A DNA stretch of 7,937 nucleotides from Gammaproteobacteria bacterium (GCA_026706425.1 JAPOYW010000486.1:1-7937), one strand, 5' to 3'; counted from the first letter of the stretch, positions 1 to 6,536 are shown. Notes: generated by a model not told the origin, from the sequence alone. Program-made: numbers and translations.

Positions 1-78
1 CCCAAGGCGATCTACCGGCCCGGCATCGACATGGCCGAGCGCTGGGCTAAGCGCCGACGCGCTACGACGGGCGTTTAG
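1..78 (+). CDS. C-terminal end of an unidentified protein (5' partial)
   Basis: The first frame is open from base 1 and ends with TAG at 76-78, giving 25 residues that finish in a basic tail (WAKRRRATTGV). Third codon positions are almost all G or C, as in the confirmed genes of the window, which supports real coding. The fragment is too short to name a family. It points towards the minus-strand gene ending at 105, so the two are convergent with only 26 bases between them, and I see no hairpin terminator there. Confidence 0.5.
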   Translation, partial: PKAIYRPGIDMAERWAKRRRATTGV

Positions 79-104
79 TCTGGTTCGTGCGGCGAAAAAC
101 CGAC

Positions 105-329
105 CTAGGGCGCGGTCCCGGCCACGAACGCCTTTCGATAGAGCTTAATTGATGCCAGCGTCGCGAAGATCATGGCCGCGCCCGTTAGCGCAAATTCGAA
201 CAGCAGACTCCTAGGAAGGAGCAAGTGCCATAGGAACACAATCGGTACCGTTGTGAAACAGACGATTCCGGGCCAAACAACCGCCCCAATTCCCAAGGCA
301 GTCAGTACCATCCTGATCTTGATGGGCAT
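105..329 (-). CDS. Small two-helix membrane protein, unknown function
   Basis: This 74-residue protein consists of a short basic N-terminus (MPIKIR), a long hydrophobic stretch at about residues 7-38, a break around RS (40-41), and a second hydrophobic helix at about residues 43-61 followed by a basic tail (KLYRKAF). It is most likely an inner-membrane protein with two segments. The ATG at 329 is preceded at five bases by a purine-rich ribosome binding site (GGGAGAGG on the minus strand, 335-342). It starts 18 bases after the stop of the small ORF at 348-536, so the two may be cotranscribed. Base composition is about 52-57% GC, well below the neighbouring genes. I do not recognise a family; function is unknown. 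Confidence 0.6.
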   Translation of the reverse strand: MPIKIRMVLTALGIGAVVWPGIVCFTTVPIVFLWHLLLPRSLLFEFALTGAAMIFATLASIKLYRKAFVAGTAP

Positions 330-347
330 CTTATCCTCTCCCTCACG

Positions 348-536
348 TCACAAGCTGGGGGGTTCGCATCCAACCCCGACGCTAAACCATAGTACTGACA
401 ACGAGAATTGGCAATCCGGGTAATACTCGGGACATGGGTTGAGATTGAATAGCTTGAAGTCCGTGCCAGCTGAAATGGTGAACGAGAAATTTTCGTCGCC
501 CAAAGTGATGGTGGCCCCATCCTTTGCCGAACACAT
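348..536 (-). CDS. Small Cys-containing hypothetical protein
   Basis: This is a 62-residue frame with ATG at 536 and TGA at 348. The product has four Cys (residues 2, 35, 42 and 57), alternating polar and hydrophobic residues, and an aromatic-rich middle (DFKLFNLNPCPEYYPDC). It reads like a real beta-rich protein rather than a random frame. The frame is open upstream only to about 608, where a stop occurs, and that extension overlaps the end of the preceding gene. The ATG has only a distant purine stretch (GAAGGGGAAG, ending about 14 bases away), so the start is uncertain. There is no signal peptide. It could be a remnant of a longer protein or a spurious frame. It lies in the GC-poor segment and precedes the two-helix protein by 18 bases. 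Confidence 0.4.
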   Translation of the reverse strand: MCSAKDGATITLGDENFSFTISAGTDFKLFNLNPCPEYYPDCQFSLSVLWFSVGVGCEPPSL

Positions 537-594
537 GTCATCGCATGCACTTCCCCTTCGCCAAGCTTCGCCTGGCGCAAGACAAGCCCATCCC

Positions 595-1104
595 CTAGGG
601 GGCGGCTTTCAGGGGCAGGTTGACCTGACCGCCTTTGTGGTTCTGGATGCCGATCGTGAAGCTGTCGCCATCGCGCGTGTACGTGAGTTTGGCGAACATG
701 GCACCCTCCTCAGCGCGGAACGCCACCGTGTGTTCGCCCATCTCCTCGAGGGTCATGACGGACGGTTCCGTTGTTCGCGGCTTCATGCCCGGATCCCACT
801 GCTGCAGACGAAGGCGCAGGGTGTCCCCCTCTTCCTCGATGACAATTAGTTCCACCATGCTGGTCCCGTTGGCGCCCGTCATGCGCACCAGCGATTGAAT
901 CGAACCGGCCTTAGGCGTCGTCCAGTTCTCCTCCAGCACGTTGCCGCCGCCCACCGGGCCCGACCACGTCCCCGTCATCCAAGCCAGGTCGGCCACGGAA
1001 GCCGCCGCCTGCTTCGCATCGGAAGGCTCCTCCTCGCCCGCACCGGCGGTCGCGACCAGCAGACCGGCCGCAAGCGCAGGTCCTGCAATTCTTCGTAGGA
1101 TCAT
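595..1104 (-). CDS. Exported DUF6265-like protein
   Basis: This 169-residue protein starts with a signal peptide: MILRR, a hydrophobic core at residues 6-20, and a likely cleavage site near AGAG-E at 21-24. The mature part carries the pattern of DUF6265 domain proteins: DLAWMTGTWSG (39-49), then LEENWTTPKAGSIQSLVRM (57-75), then antiparallel strands such as VELIVIEEEGDTLRLRLQQW. That layout suggests a lipocalin-like small beta barrel in the periplasm; its ligand is unknown. The ATG at 1104 is chosen because GGAGGGGG lies six bases upstream (complement of 1111-1118) and because the signal peptide begins exactly there. The frame is open upstream to 2091, but that upstream stretch belongs to other genes. 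It follows the receptor remnant by 83 bases on the same strand and may once have shared its transcript. Confidence 0.85.
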   Translation of the reverse strand: MILRRIAGPALAAGLLVATAGAGEEEPSDAKQAAASVADLAWMTGTWSGPVGGGNVLEENWTTPKAGSIQSLVRMTGANGTSMVELIVIEEEGDTLRLRLQQWDPGMKPRTTEPSVMTLEEMGEHTVAFRAEEGAMFAKLTYTRDGDSFTIGIQNHKGGQVNLPLKAAP

Positions 1105-1187
1105 TGGATTCCCCCTCCGCGCACACCGATCAGCATGGCGGATTTGCGCTCTCCCGACAACCACGGATCCCAAGCAGCGTTGGTCGG

Positions 1188-1890
1188 TCACCACCTGTAC
1201 GCCATGCTGAGGGCATAGTGCCTCGGCAACTCCGGCAGCACCACAACACTGCCAAACAGGTTCGGGAAGTTGGCCCGGAAGTAGCGTTCGTCGGTGACGT
1301 TCTTGGCGTTCGCCCCAAGTCGCCAGTTCTTCCGCTCGAAGACGACGCCGGCATTCACCAACGTATAGGCCGGCAACGTCACGGTGCCGGAGAAGCCCGA
1401 CGTCGTGGACGCGACATCCACCACGCTGACACTCGCCGCGATACCGTGTCCGAAATCGTAGGTGCCGGTAGCGGACCAGATCCGTTCCGGGATTCCGGCG
1501 CGACGGCCCCCCCGGCGCCCCGTCGCGCAACACGATGCCGGCCAGGGCACCGCCATAGAGCTTGGCGGGTTCGATCCCCGGGACATCCGCCGCACCGATG
1601 AAGCTGAATCGTCCCCCTGACTGCAAGGTGTTCAGGTTGACCACTTCGATGGTGGAGTAGGCGAACGTCGCCAGCAGCGCCTCGGTCGCCAGCCAGCGCA
1701 ACTCGAACTCCGTGTAGTCGTCGTCGATTCGCGTCGCTAGCAGCCGTCGGTCGAGGGCGCTCCCCGGACCGGTCAGATCGCGACGATCGAAGTACTCGTT
1801 GGTGTAGTCGTTGCCGCCAACACCTGGGAAGTCTACCGAACGAGACGTCGATTCCCGCGGGAAATAGCGCGATCGACCCGGCTGCACCCG
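1188..1890 (-). pseudogene. TonB-dependent receptor remnant, 5' truncated and frameshifted
   Basis: Two frames together encode about 230 residues of the C-terminal beta barrel of a TonB-dependent siderophore-type receptor. The upstream frame (about 1875 to 1515) includes RRDLTGPGSALDRRLLATRI, YTEFELRWLATEALLATFAYS and the loop FIGAADVPGIEP. The downstream frame (about 1515 to 1188) includes GIPERIWSATGTYDFGHG, LPAYTLVNAGVVFERKNWRL, the typical NVTDERYFRANFPNLFG, and the terminal strand HYALSMAYRW with an aromatic last residue, as required for barrel insertion. The frames join at the seven-C run 1507-1513; six C would restore DGAPGGRRAGIPER. Full receptors have roughly 650-800 residues with an N-terminal plug. 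Here plug, signal peptide and most strands are absent, and the similarity stops near 1875-1890, just before the divergent transporter gene. It cannot make a working receptor. The frameshift alone could be an assembly error, but the truncation could not be explained that way. Confidence 0.8.
1507..1513. other. Homopolymer run at the receptor frameshift
   Basis: Seven consecutive C (seven G on the coding minus strand). On its 5' side receptor-like sequence is in one frame and on its 3' side in another; removing one base makes the reading continuous. Such runs are hot spots for slippage and for sequencing error. Confidence 0.75.
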
Positions 1891-1895
1891 GCTGC
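1876..1895. repeat. Perfect 10-bp tandem duplication at the receptor break
   Basis: The 10-mer ACCCGGCTGC occurs twice head to tail, at 1876-1885 and 1886-1895. It sits exactly where receptor similarity ends on the minus strand and about 90 bases before the transporter start. It could be a scar of the rearrangement that removed the front of the receptor gene, or part of the transporter's leader. Only two copies are present. Confidence 0.6.
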
Positions 1896-1981
1896 CGACT
1901 TCAGCTTGGTTCCGGTCGCACGGTGGTATGCTTGCCCGTCGCGCTCCCGCGGGCCGCCTTCGCCCGCCACCGCGAAGGCCC

Positions 1982-3268
1982 ATGAACTCGACTCTCGCCC
2001 GCATCGACCACGTCATCCGTCCCCGCGGGCACGTCTTCCACGGCTGGTGGATCGCCTCCGGCGCAGCCGGCATCCAGTTTCTGTCGGGCATTCTGTGGAT
2101 GCAGTCCTTCGGTGCCTACAACGCCCTTCTGCAGGCCGATTTCGGCTGGAGCAGCGCGGTGATCGGCGGCGCGTTCGCCCTGACACGGATGGAGAGCGGT
2201 CTGCTCGGACCCTTGCAGGGCTGGCTCGTGGATCGTTTCGGGCCGCGCTTGATCCTCCGCATCGGGCTGGTGGTGTTCGCCGCCGGGTTCGTGCTGTTCG
2301 GGTTCATCAACACGATTCTCATGTTCTACGTGGCATTCGCCCTCATCGCCCTGGGGTCGAGCCTGGGCGGCTTCGCGACCCTGATGGTGCCCATCGTGAA
2401 CTGGTTCAACCGCCACCGCTCCAAGGCGGTTGCCGTGTCCCAACTGGGTTACTCCCTCGGCGGCTTGTGCGTTCCCATCGTCGTATTGTCCCTGGAGTTG
2501 TTCGGTTGGCGCGCCACGGCGATCGGCTCGGGGTTCGTGATCCTCGTGGTCGGTCTGCCCCTGGTCGAACTGGTGCATCACCGTCCCGGCTCAAAGGGAG
2601 AACTCCCCGACGGCATCGCCGAACCTGCCCACGCCGCCACACCCCAAAGCCACACCTGTCCCGACTTCACCCCGATCGAGGCGATGCGGACCCGGGCGTT
2701 CTGGTTCATGTCCGTCGGTCACGCGCTGGCACTCCTAACCGTTTCGACGGTGATGGTGCACATGGTGCCCCACCTCACCGCCGGAGACGGCCTAGACTTC
2801 AGTCTACGGGAGGCGGGTCTGATCGTGGCGCTGATGACGGCCTGCCAGATGGGTGGCCAACTGATCGGCGGTTGGCTGGGAGACCACATGGAAAAACGCC
2901 TAGTCTGCGTCGGCTGCATGATCGCCCACGGCACGGGCTTCCTGTTCCTCGCTTTCGCCTCGAATCTCGGCATGGTTATCGCCTTCGCGCTCCTGCACGG
3001 TCTCGGCTGGGGTATCCGCGGACCCCTGATGGTCGCTCTGCGAGCCGACTACTACGGTGCGACCTCGTTCGGCACGATCATGGGACTCTCGTCCCTGATC
3101 GTCATGTTCGGCATGATGGTGGGACCGGTGGTCGCCGGCTTCATGGCCGACTACACGGGCAACCATGTCGGTGGATTCGCCATGCTGGCCTGCGGCTCCC
3201 TTCTGGGGGCGTTTCTGTTCGCCGCGGCGACTCGACCCCCGTCCCCGACGCGACATCGGCACGGGTAG
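1982..3268 (+). CDS. MFS transporter, 12 TM, monocarboxylate/OFA-like
   Basis: This 428-residue inner-membrane protein has the full major facilitator layout: six helices, a hydrophilic central loop at about residues 200-235, and six more helices. The N-terminus carries FHGWW (19-23), common just before helix 1 in the monocarboxylate/oxalate-formate-like branch. The loop between helices 2 and 3 has motif A, GWLVDRFGPR (80-89). WFNRHRSKA (141-149) lies after helix 4, and the second half has the partner motif GGWLGDHMEKR. The likely role is proton-coupled uptake or efflux of a small organic acid; the substrate cannot be read. I prefer ATG 1982 (GAAGG three bases upstream). The in-frame ATG at 1928 would add 18 Arg/Pro-rich residues and has no good ribosome binding site. 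The gene is divergent from the receptor remnant and is followed 22 bases later by xthA. Confidence 0.9.
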   Translation: MNSTLARIDHVIRPRGHVFHGWWIASGAAGIQFLSGILWMQSFGAYNALLQADFGWSSAVIGGAFALTRMESGLLGPLQGWLVDRFGPRLILRIGLVVFAAGFVLFGFINTILMFYVAFALIALGSSLGGFATLMVPIVNWFNRHRSKAVAVSQLGYSLGGLCVPIVVLSLELFGWRATAIGSGFVILVVGLPLVELVHHRPGSKGELPDGIAEPAHAATPQSHTCPDFTPIEAMRTRAFWFMSVGHALALLTVSTVMVHMVPHLTAGDGLDFSLREAGLIVALMTACQMGGQLIGGWLGDHMEKRLVCVGCMIAHGTGFLFLAFASNLGMVIAFALLHGLGWGIRGPLMVALRADYYGATSFGTIMGLSSLIVMFGMMVGPVVAGFMADYTGNHVGGFAMLACGSLLGAFLFAAATRPPSPTRHRHG

Positions 3269-3276
3269 CGAAGCCC

Positions 3277-3284
3277 AGAGGAGG
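3277..3284 (+). promoter_or_regulatory. Strong ribosome binding site of xthA
   Basis: AGAGGAGG lies six bases before the ATG at 3291. A second ATG at 3287 is closer but is in another frame, so the spacing and the protein both select 3291. The site falls in the 22-base gap after the transporter stop and fits translation of both genes from one transcript. Confidence 0.8.
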
Positions 3285-3290
3285 CCATGG

Positions 3291-4091
3291 ATGAAACAAC
3301 CCACCCCACCCGGAACGCGCCGGATCGTCAGTTGGAACGTGAACGGCCTGCGCGCCTGCATCAAGAAGGGCTTCCTCACGTTCCTGGAGTCCAGCGGCGC
3401 CGACGTCGTCGGTGTCCAGGAATTGCGCGCCATGCCCGATCAACTGCCGCTCGAAGGACGTGCGCCGGACGGTTGGCACGCCTTCTTCTCGCCTGCCGTC
3501 CGCAAGGGATACAGCGGCGTCGCGCTATTCACGCGCCAAGCCCCGACGCGCATCGAGACCTCCTTGGGCGTTGACGACTACGACATCGAGGGTCGGTTGA
3601 TCATCGCCCACTTCGGACGCGTGGCCATCGCAAACGCCTACTTTCCGAAGGGCAGCGGCACCGACCGCGACAACAGCCGCGTACCCTACAAGCTCGGTTT
3701 CTACGCGGCCGTCTTCGAGCGCCTTGAAGAACTGCGCAGGCGCGGACCGGTACTGGCGATGGGCGACTACAACACCGCCCACACCGAATTGGACCTGGCG
3801 CGACCCAAGACGAACGCCAAGACCAGCGGCTTCCTGCCGGAAGAGCGTGCCGAGATGACCCGCTGGATGGACGCCGGTTGGTCCGACACGTTTCGGCGGC
3901 AGCACCCCGGCGAGGCCGGCCACTACACGTGGTGGCGACAATGGGGCAACGCCCGGGCCGACAACGTGGGGTGGCGCATCGACTACGTCCTCGCATCTCC
4001 TTCCGCCCGGCGGCGTGTCGAGGATGCCTTTATCTGGCCGCAGGTGACCGGTTCCGATCATTGCCCGGTGGGCGTGGACGCGCGCCTATAG
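3291..4091 (+). CDS. xthA: Exodeoxyribonuclease III (AP endonuclease, EEP family)
   Basis: This 266-residue cytoplasmic DNA-repair enzyme cleaves DNA at abasic sites and removes 3' blocking groups in base-excision repair. The length matches the family (E. coli XthA, 268). All catalytic blocks of the exonuclease-endonuclease-phosphatase fold are present: SWNVNGLRA (N16), VQEL (metal-binding E44), NAYFPKG (Y117), GDYN (D159 and N161), DNVGWRIDYVL, and SDHCPVG (D256 and H257). The residue after QE is Leu, where E. coli has Thr (QETK), a mild variation. The frame is open upstream to 3165, but that stretch lies inside the transporter gene. ATG 3291 has a strong ribosome binding site six bases ahead. 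The gene probably depends on the transporter transcript, although no functional link between them is evident. Confidence 0.95.
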   Translation: MKQPTPPGTRRIVSWNVNGLRACIKKGFLTFLESSGADVVGVQELRAMPDQLPLEGRAPDGWHAFFSPAVRKGYSGVALFTRQAPTRIETSLGVDDYDIEGRLIIAHFGRVAIANAYFPKGSGTDRDNSRVPYKLGFYAAVFERLEELRRRGPVLAMGDYNTAHTELDLARPKTNAKTSGFLPEERAEMTRWMDAGWSDTFRRQHPGEAGHYTWWRQWGNARADNVGWRIDYVLASPSARRRVEDAFIWPQVTGSDHCPVGVDARL

Positions 4092-4114
4092 GGCAAACAA
4101 CACGGTTCTGTTAG

Positions 4115-4128
4115 GCTCAATGTTGAGC
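4115..4128. other. 14-bp perfect inverted repeat after xthA
   Basis: GCTCAATGTTGAGC is a perfect dyad in the 60-base gap between xthA and the next small gene. As RNA it can form a five-base-pair stem with a four-base loop. No T run follows, so it is a poor terminator candidate. It could be a small operator or a weak mRNA-stabilising hairpin, or chance. Confidence 0.3.
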
Positions 4129-4151
4129 GTCGTCCAAACCCGGAAGCTCCA

Positions 4152-4337
4152 GTGGACAAGACCAACCAGCACCTGCTCTGGATACTGACGGCCGTCGCAT
4201 TGCTCGGTGCTGGCGCGGGACTCTGGCTCGCCGACGTGGTCGAACGGGAATGGGTTCTCTACGCGGCGATCGCGATGTTCATCGCGCCATTCTGGTGCGC
4301 CTTGGCCCTCTCCACCGAGCGCACCCGTCGACGTTGA
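4152..4337 (+). CDS. Small two-helix membrane protein with GTG start
   Basis: This 61-residue product starts at GTG 4152 with GGAAG at 4142-4146, five bases ahead. Hydrophobic helices lie at about residues 8-27 (LLWILTAVALLGAGAGLWLA) and 34-53 (WVLYAAIAMFIAPFWCALAL), separated by a short charged turn DVVEREW. The tail TERTRRR is basic and probably cytoplasmic, which would put both ends inside. Codon use matches the neighbouring genes. It starts 60 bases after xthA on the same strand and could share its transcript. I recognise no family. It might be a small stress or envelope protein; nothing in the sequence decides this. Confidence 0.65.
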   Translation: MDKTNQHLLWILTAVALLGAGAGLWLADVVEREWVLYAAIAMFIAPFWCALALSTERTRRR

Positions 4338-4450
4338 GCCGGCCGCCCGGAAACCCGGCCCTCCCGCTCTGTATACGGGCAACACATCGATTCAAACGCG
4401 CGTTGTAAAACGTTCGCATTCGTAGCAGTCTATATGGCTGACGCCCGCAC

Positions 4451-4457
4451 AAGGAGA
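4451..4457 (+). promoter_or_regulatory. Ribosome binding site deciding the aldo/keto reductase start
   Basis: AAGGAGA lies six bases before GTG 4464. The in-frame ATG at 4434 has no comparable site and lies upstream of this motif, so GTG 4464 is the more likely start. The Tat motif then lies at residues 7-12, a normal position. Confidence 0.75.
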
Positions 4458-4463
4458 CAGCCC

Positions 4464-5501
4464 GTGGCGCAACTGCAAACCAATCGCCGTTCGTTCATCG
4501 AATACCTGACCATGGTGGGTGTCGGCAGCCAAGTGCTGCTGCAGACCCGGAACGTCCAGGCCGCGACCGCAGCCGCACAGGAATCCGGTGACTCCGAGCC
4601 CTGGCCGGGCATGTCCTACCGCACGCTCGGAAGGACCGGCTTCCGCGCCAGTCGCCTGGTCTACGGGTGCGGTGCGGCGCTTTCCGGGCAGCCCAACGAT
4701 CGCCTGCTCAACATCGCCTTCGAAGCCGGCGTCAACGTCTACGATGTGGGCTATAGCGGCTACTACCGCAACGCGGAGCGAAACCTAGCCGGTTTCGCCA
4801 AGGCGCACCGCGATGAGATCTTCCTGATCTCGAAAGCACCGGTGCGGGTCGGTGCCGACGACGACGTGGACGCGGCAACGGCGCAGCGCGAGGCAAAGGC
4901 CTGGACCATGCTGCTCGACAAGAGCCTGAGCGAACTCGACACCGACCACGTGGATGCCTACTACCAGATGGCGGCCAACAACCCGGGCGTCGTCCGGGCC
5001 GAGGAGATGTACCGCGCCTTCGAGGACGCCAAGGCCGCAGGCAAGGTGAGCTACCTGGGGATCTCGACCCATGAGAACGCGCAGGAGTGTCTCGAAGCGG
5101 CAATCGAGACCGGCTGGTACGACCTCGCAATGATCGCCATCACGCCGGCGGGCTGGTACGACTGGAACAAGCGGCAGATCCTGGAAGGCAGCGAGGACAT
5201 GACGCACCTGTCGCCGCTGCTGCAGCGGGCCAAGGAGGCGGGCATCGGGCTCGTCGCCATGAAAACCGGCCGGCTGCTGGCAGGACGCCGCTGGGGCGGC
5301 GGCGCCAATGGCAAGGTGTTCGACCGCTTCTACGACCAGTCGGTGCTGGATCAGAACCTGACCGACTTCCAGCGCAGCTACGCCTTCGTGCTGGCTCACG
5401 GCATGGACGTGGTGAACGCCGACATCCAGAACTACGGTATTCTCAAGGAGAACTTCATCGCCGCGGCGACTGCGGACAAGGTGTTCGCGTCCACCGCGTA
5501 A
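4464..5501 (+). CDS. Tat-exported aldo/keto reductase-fold protein, atypical catalytic site
   Basis: The product is 345 residues from GTG 4464. It begins with a twin-arginine signal: NRRSFIEYL at residues 7-15, a weakly hydrophobic stretch, and a likely cleavage region near VQAATAAAQ (31-39). A TIM-barrel aldo/keto reductase domain follows: MSYRTLGRTGFRASRLVYGCG, then VNVYDVGYSGYYRNAERNL, FLISKAPVRV (K124), LDTDHVDAYYQM, and GKVSYLGISTHE. The family normally uses Asp, Tyr, Lys and His. Asp (D94) and Lys (K124) are visible. The usual Tyr position, counting from D94 to the conserved Glu, holds Gly with a Tyr next to it. The usual His after the VDxYxxx strand is Met (M169). It may therefore bind a nicotinamide cofactor without normal reductase chemistry, or use another acid. 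The 126-base leader from 4338 shows no clear promoter. If read from ATG 4434 the protein would have 355 residues. Confidence 0.88.
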   Translation: MAQLQTNRRSFIEYLTMVGVGSQVLLQTRNVQAATAAAQESGDSEPWPGMSYRTLGRTGFRASRLVYGCGAALSGQPNDRLLNIAFEAGVNVYDVGYSGYYRNAERNLAGFAKAHRDEIFLISKAPVRVGADDDVDAATAQREAKAWTMLLDKSLSELDTDHVDAYYQMAANNPGVVRAEEMYRAFEDAKAAGKVSYLGISTHENAQECLEAAIETGWYDLAMIAITPAGWYDWNKRQILEGSEDMTHLSPLLQRAKEAGIGLVAMKTGRLLAGRRWGGGANGKVFDRFYDQSVLDQNLTDFQRSYAFVLAHGMDVVNADIQNYGILKENFIAAATADKVFASTA

Positions 5502-5516
5502 GAGTTTTGTAGGGCC

Positions 5517-5542
5517 GGGGCCGCTTCGCGCGGGGCGGCTCC
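5517..5542. terminator. GC-rich hairpin between convergent genes
   Basis: Arms 5517-5524 (GGGGCCGC) and 5535-5542 (GCGGCTCC) form an eight-pair stem with one G-U pair around a ten-base loop. It fills most of the 42-base gap between the stop of the aldo/keto reductase gene and that of the opposing propeller gene, where a bidirectional terminator would be expected. No T run follows on either strand; a TTTT lies before the plus-strand stem. It is therefore an imperfect candidate. Confidence 0.4.
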
Positions 5543-5543
5543 C

Positions 5544-6536
5544 TTAAAGGGGGAAGGCGACGCGGGCGATAGCGATTCCGCTCTCGCCCGCGACCGCGTA
5601 CAGCAGGTACACGTCGTCCCCTTCCTCGTAGACCGCCGGATCCCGCAACTGGTTGACCATGCCGTAGGCAACGCTGCGGACTGACGGCTCCAACGCCGCA
5701 TCGGCTCCTTCCCACGATCTCTCGGGCCGGAGCACCTCCACCGGTTCCGACTCCGTCCAATCCATCCAGTCGCCTCCGAGATCGACGGTAGACAACAGAA
5801 TGCGCTCCGGCGCGTCGCCCACCTGGGTCCAGAAGACGTAGAGCGTGTCGCCACGCAGCATGACGGCGGCGTGCCGCATATCGGGATTGAACAGCCGCGG
5901 CCCTGCCTCGAAACCACCCAACGCCTCGGCAGACCGGTAGAACTGGCCGGGCATGGCCAATGCATGGGTCATGCCCCGGTAGCGGAACACGCGCAGATAG
6001 CTGCGGCCGAGAATCTCCGTCCCCGACTCGAATGCCAGGCCGTCCTCGGATACGGCGACCCGCGAAACCTGGCGCCCCGGTCCTTCCAGGCCGTGGTAAT
6101 ACATGACGAACCGACGATTGGCCGCGTCCACGTGGACGTCCGGCGACGCGATGTGGGGCGTCGACATCTCGTAGGCGGCACTGTGCAGAATCGGGCGACC
6201 GGACACCTGGCGGCGTTTCTCGGCCGTGCGGACCTCTTCCTCCGAGATCTCGGGTGGGTCGTGGGGGAACGGCGTGTCTTCGACGTGCAGGGTGCCGGGG
6301 ACATGTATTGTCCATGGTCCGTTCAGCCGATCCGCGTACGCTAGACGGATGTAGCGGCCCTTGTGGTCGGCGAAATACAGGTAGTAGCGACCGAGCGGTG
6401 ACTCCACCCAATCCGGGACGCGCACCAGCGACGGTCCCTGAATATTGGTGCCGATGCTCGGATGCGATGCGGGGGATATGATCGCGCCGTCCACCAAACG
6501 TTCGACGATGGGTTTGTTCGGGGGTACGAGTGCCAT
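5544..6536 (-). CDS. Five-bladed beta-propeller, glycoside hydrolase 43/117-like
   Basis: This 330-residue protein is built of repeated four-stranded blades. Typical blade strands are GPSLVRVPDW then GRYYLYFADHKGRYIRLAYA (34-67), SPDVHVDAANRRFVMYYHGL (131-150), VSRVAVSEDGLAF (158-169), DTLYVFWTQVGDAPERILLS (230-249), and RDPAVYEEGDDVYLLYAVAG (298-317). The alternation of acidic (SPDVHVD, RDPAVY) and aromatic strand motifs is that of glycosidase propellers of the GH43/GH62/GH117 type, which cleave or bind plant or algal glycans. I cannot confirm the catalytic triad, so it may be a non-catalytic or divergent member. It has no signal peptide, so it is cytoplasmic and would act on imported or intracellular sugars. 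ATG 6536 lies seven bases after the stop of the Clp-N protein gene, with a short AGG close upstream, suggesting translational coupling. Confidence 0.82.
   Translation of the reverse strand: MALVPPNKPIVERLVDGAIISPASHPSIGTNIQGPSLVRVPDWVESPLGRYYLYFADHKGRYIRLAYADRLNGPWTIHVPGTLHVEDTPFPHDPPEISEEEVRTAEKRRQVSGRPILHSAAYEMSTPHIASPDVHVDAANRRFVMYYHGLEGPGRQVSRVAVSEDGLAFESGTEILGRSYLRVFRYRGMTHALAMPGQFYRSAEALGGFEAGPRLFNPDMRHAAVMLRGDTLYVFWTQVGDAPERILLSTVDLGGDWMDWTESEPVEVLRPERSWEGADAALEPSVRSVAYGMVNQLRDPAVYEEGDDVYLLYAVAGESGIAIARVAFPL

Noticed and set aside
551..576. Repeated CTTCGCC and a weak hairpin as terminator of the DUF6265-like gene
   Set aside because: The stem is only about four pairs and no T run follows on the minus strand; the direct repeat is just seven bases.
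1928..1981. ATG at 1928 as transporter start
   Set aside because: It would add 18 Arg/Pro-rich residues unlike a transporter N-terminus and lacks a suitably spaced ribosome binding site; ATG 1982 is preferred, though its GAAGG is only three bases away.
595..2091. A single 498-codon open frame on the minus strand
   Set aside because: It joins three unrelated things: antisense of the transporter start, the receptor remnant before its frameshift, and the exported DUF6265-like gene. The signal peptide and ribosome binding site at 1104 mark the real gene; the rest is accidental openness in GC-rich DNA.
1901..2581. A 226-codon minus-strand frame rich in His, Glu and Gln
   Set aside because: It is the antisense of the transporter gene and has the repetitive charged composition typical of antisense frames in GC-rich DNA.
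1906..3294. A 462-codon plus-strand frame overlapping the transporter
   Set aside because: It is a +1 shadow of the transporter, very rich in Arg and Pro and without hydrophobic segments, whereas the overlapping frame encodes a clean 12-helix protein.
4338..4463. Hairpin and promoter candidates in the 126-base gap before the aldo/keto reductase gene
   Set aside because: The CCGG-based stem near 4350 is four pairs long with no T run. TTGTAA and TATATG are 22 bases apart, too far for a normal sigma-70 promoter.
4785..5399. A 204-codon minus-strand frame
   Set aside because: It lies antisense within the aldo/keto reductase gene and shows no domain.
5540..5551. Palindrome CCCTTAAAGGG at the end of the propeller gene
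   Set aside because: It leaves a three-base loop and includes the stop codon; it is too short to support a separate feature.
5455..6411. A 318-codon minus-strand frame
   Set aside because: It is an Arg/Gly/Pro-rich shadow of the propeller gene in another frame on the same strand.
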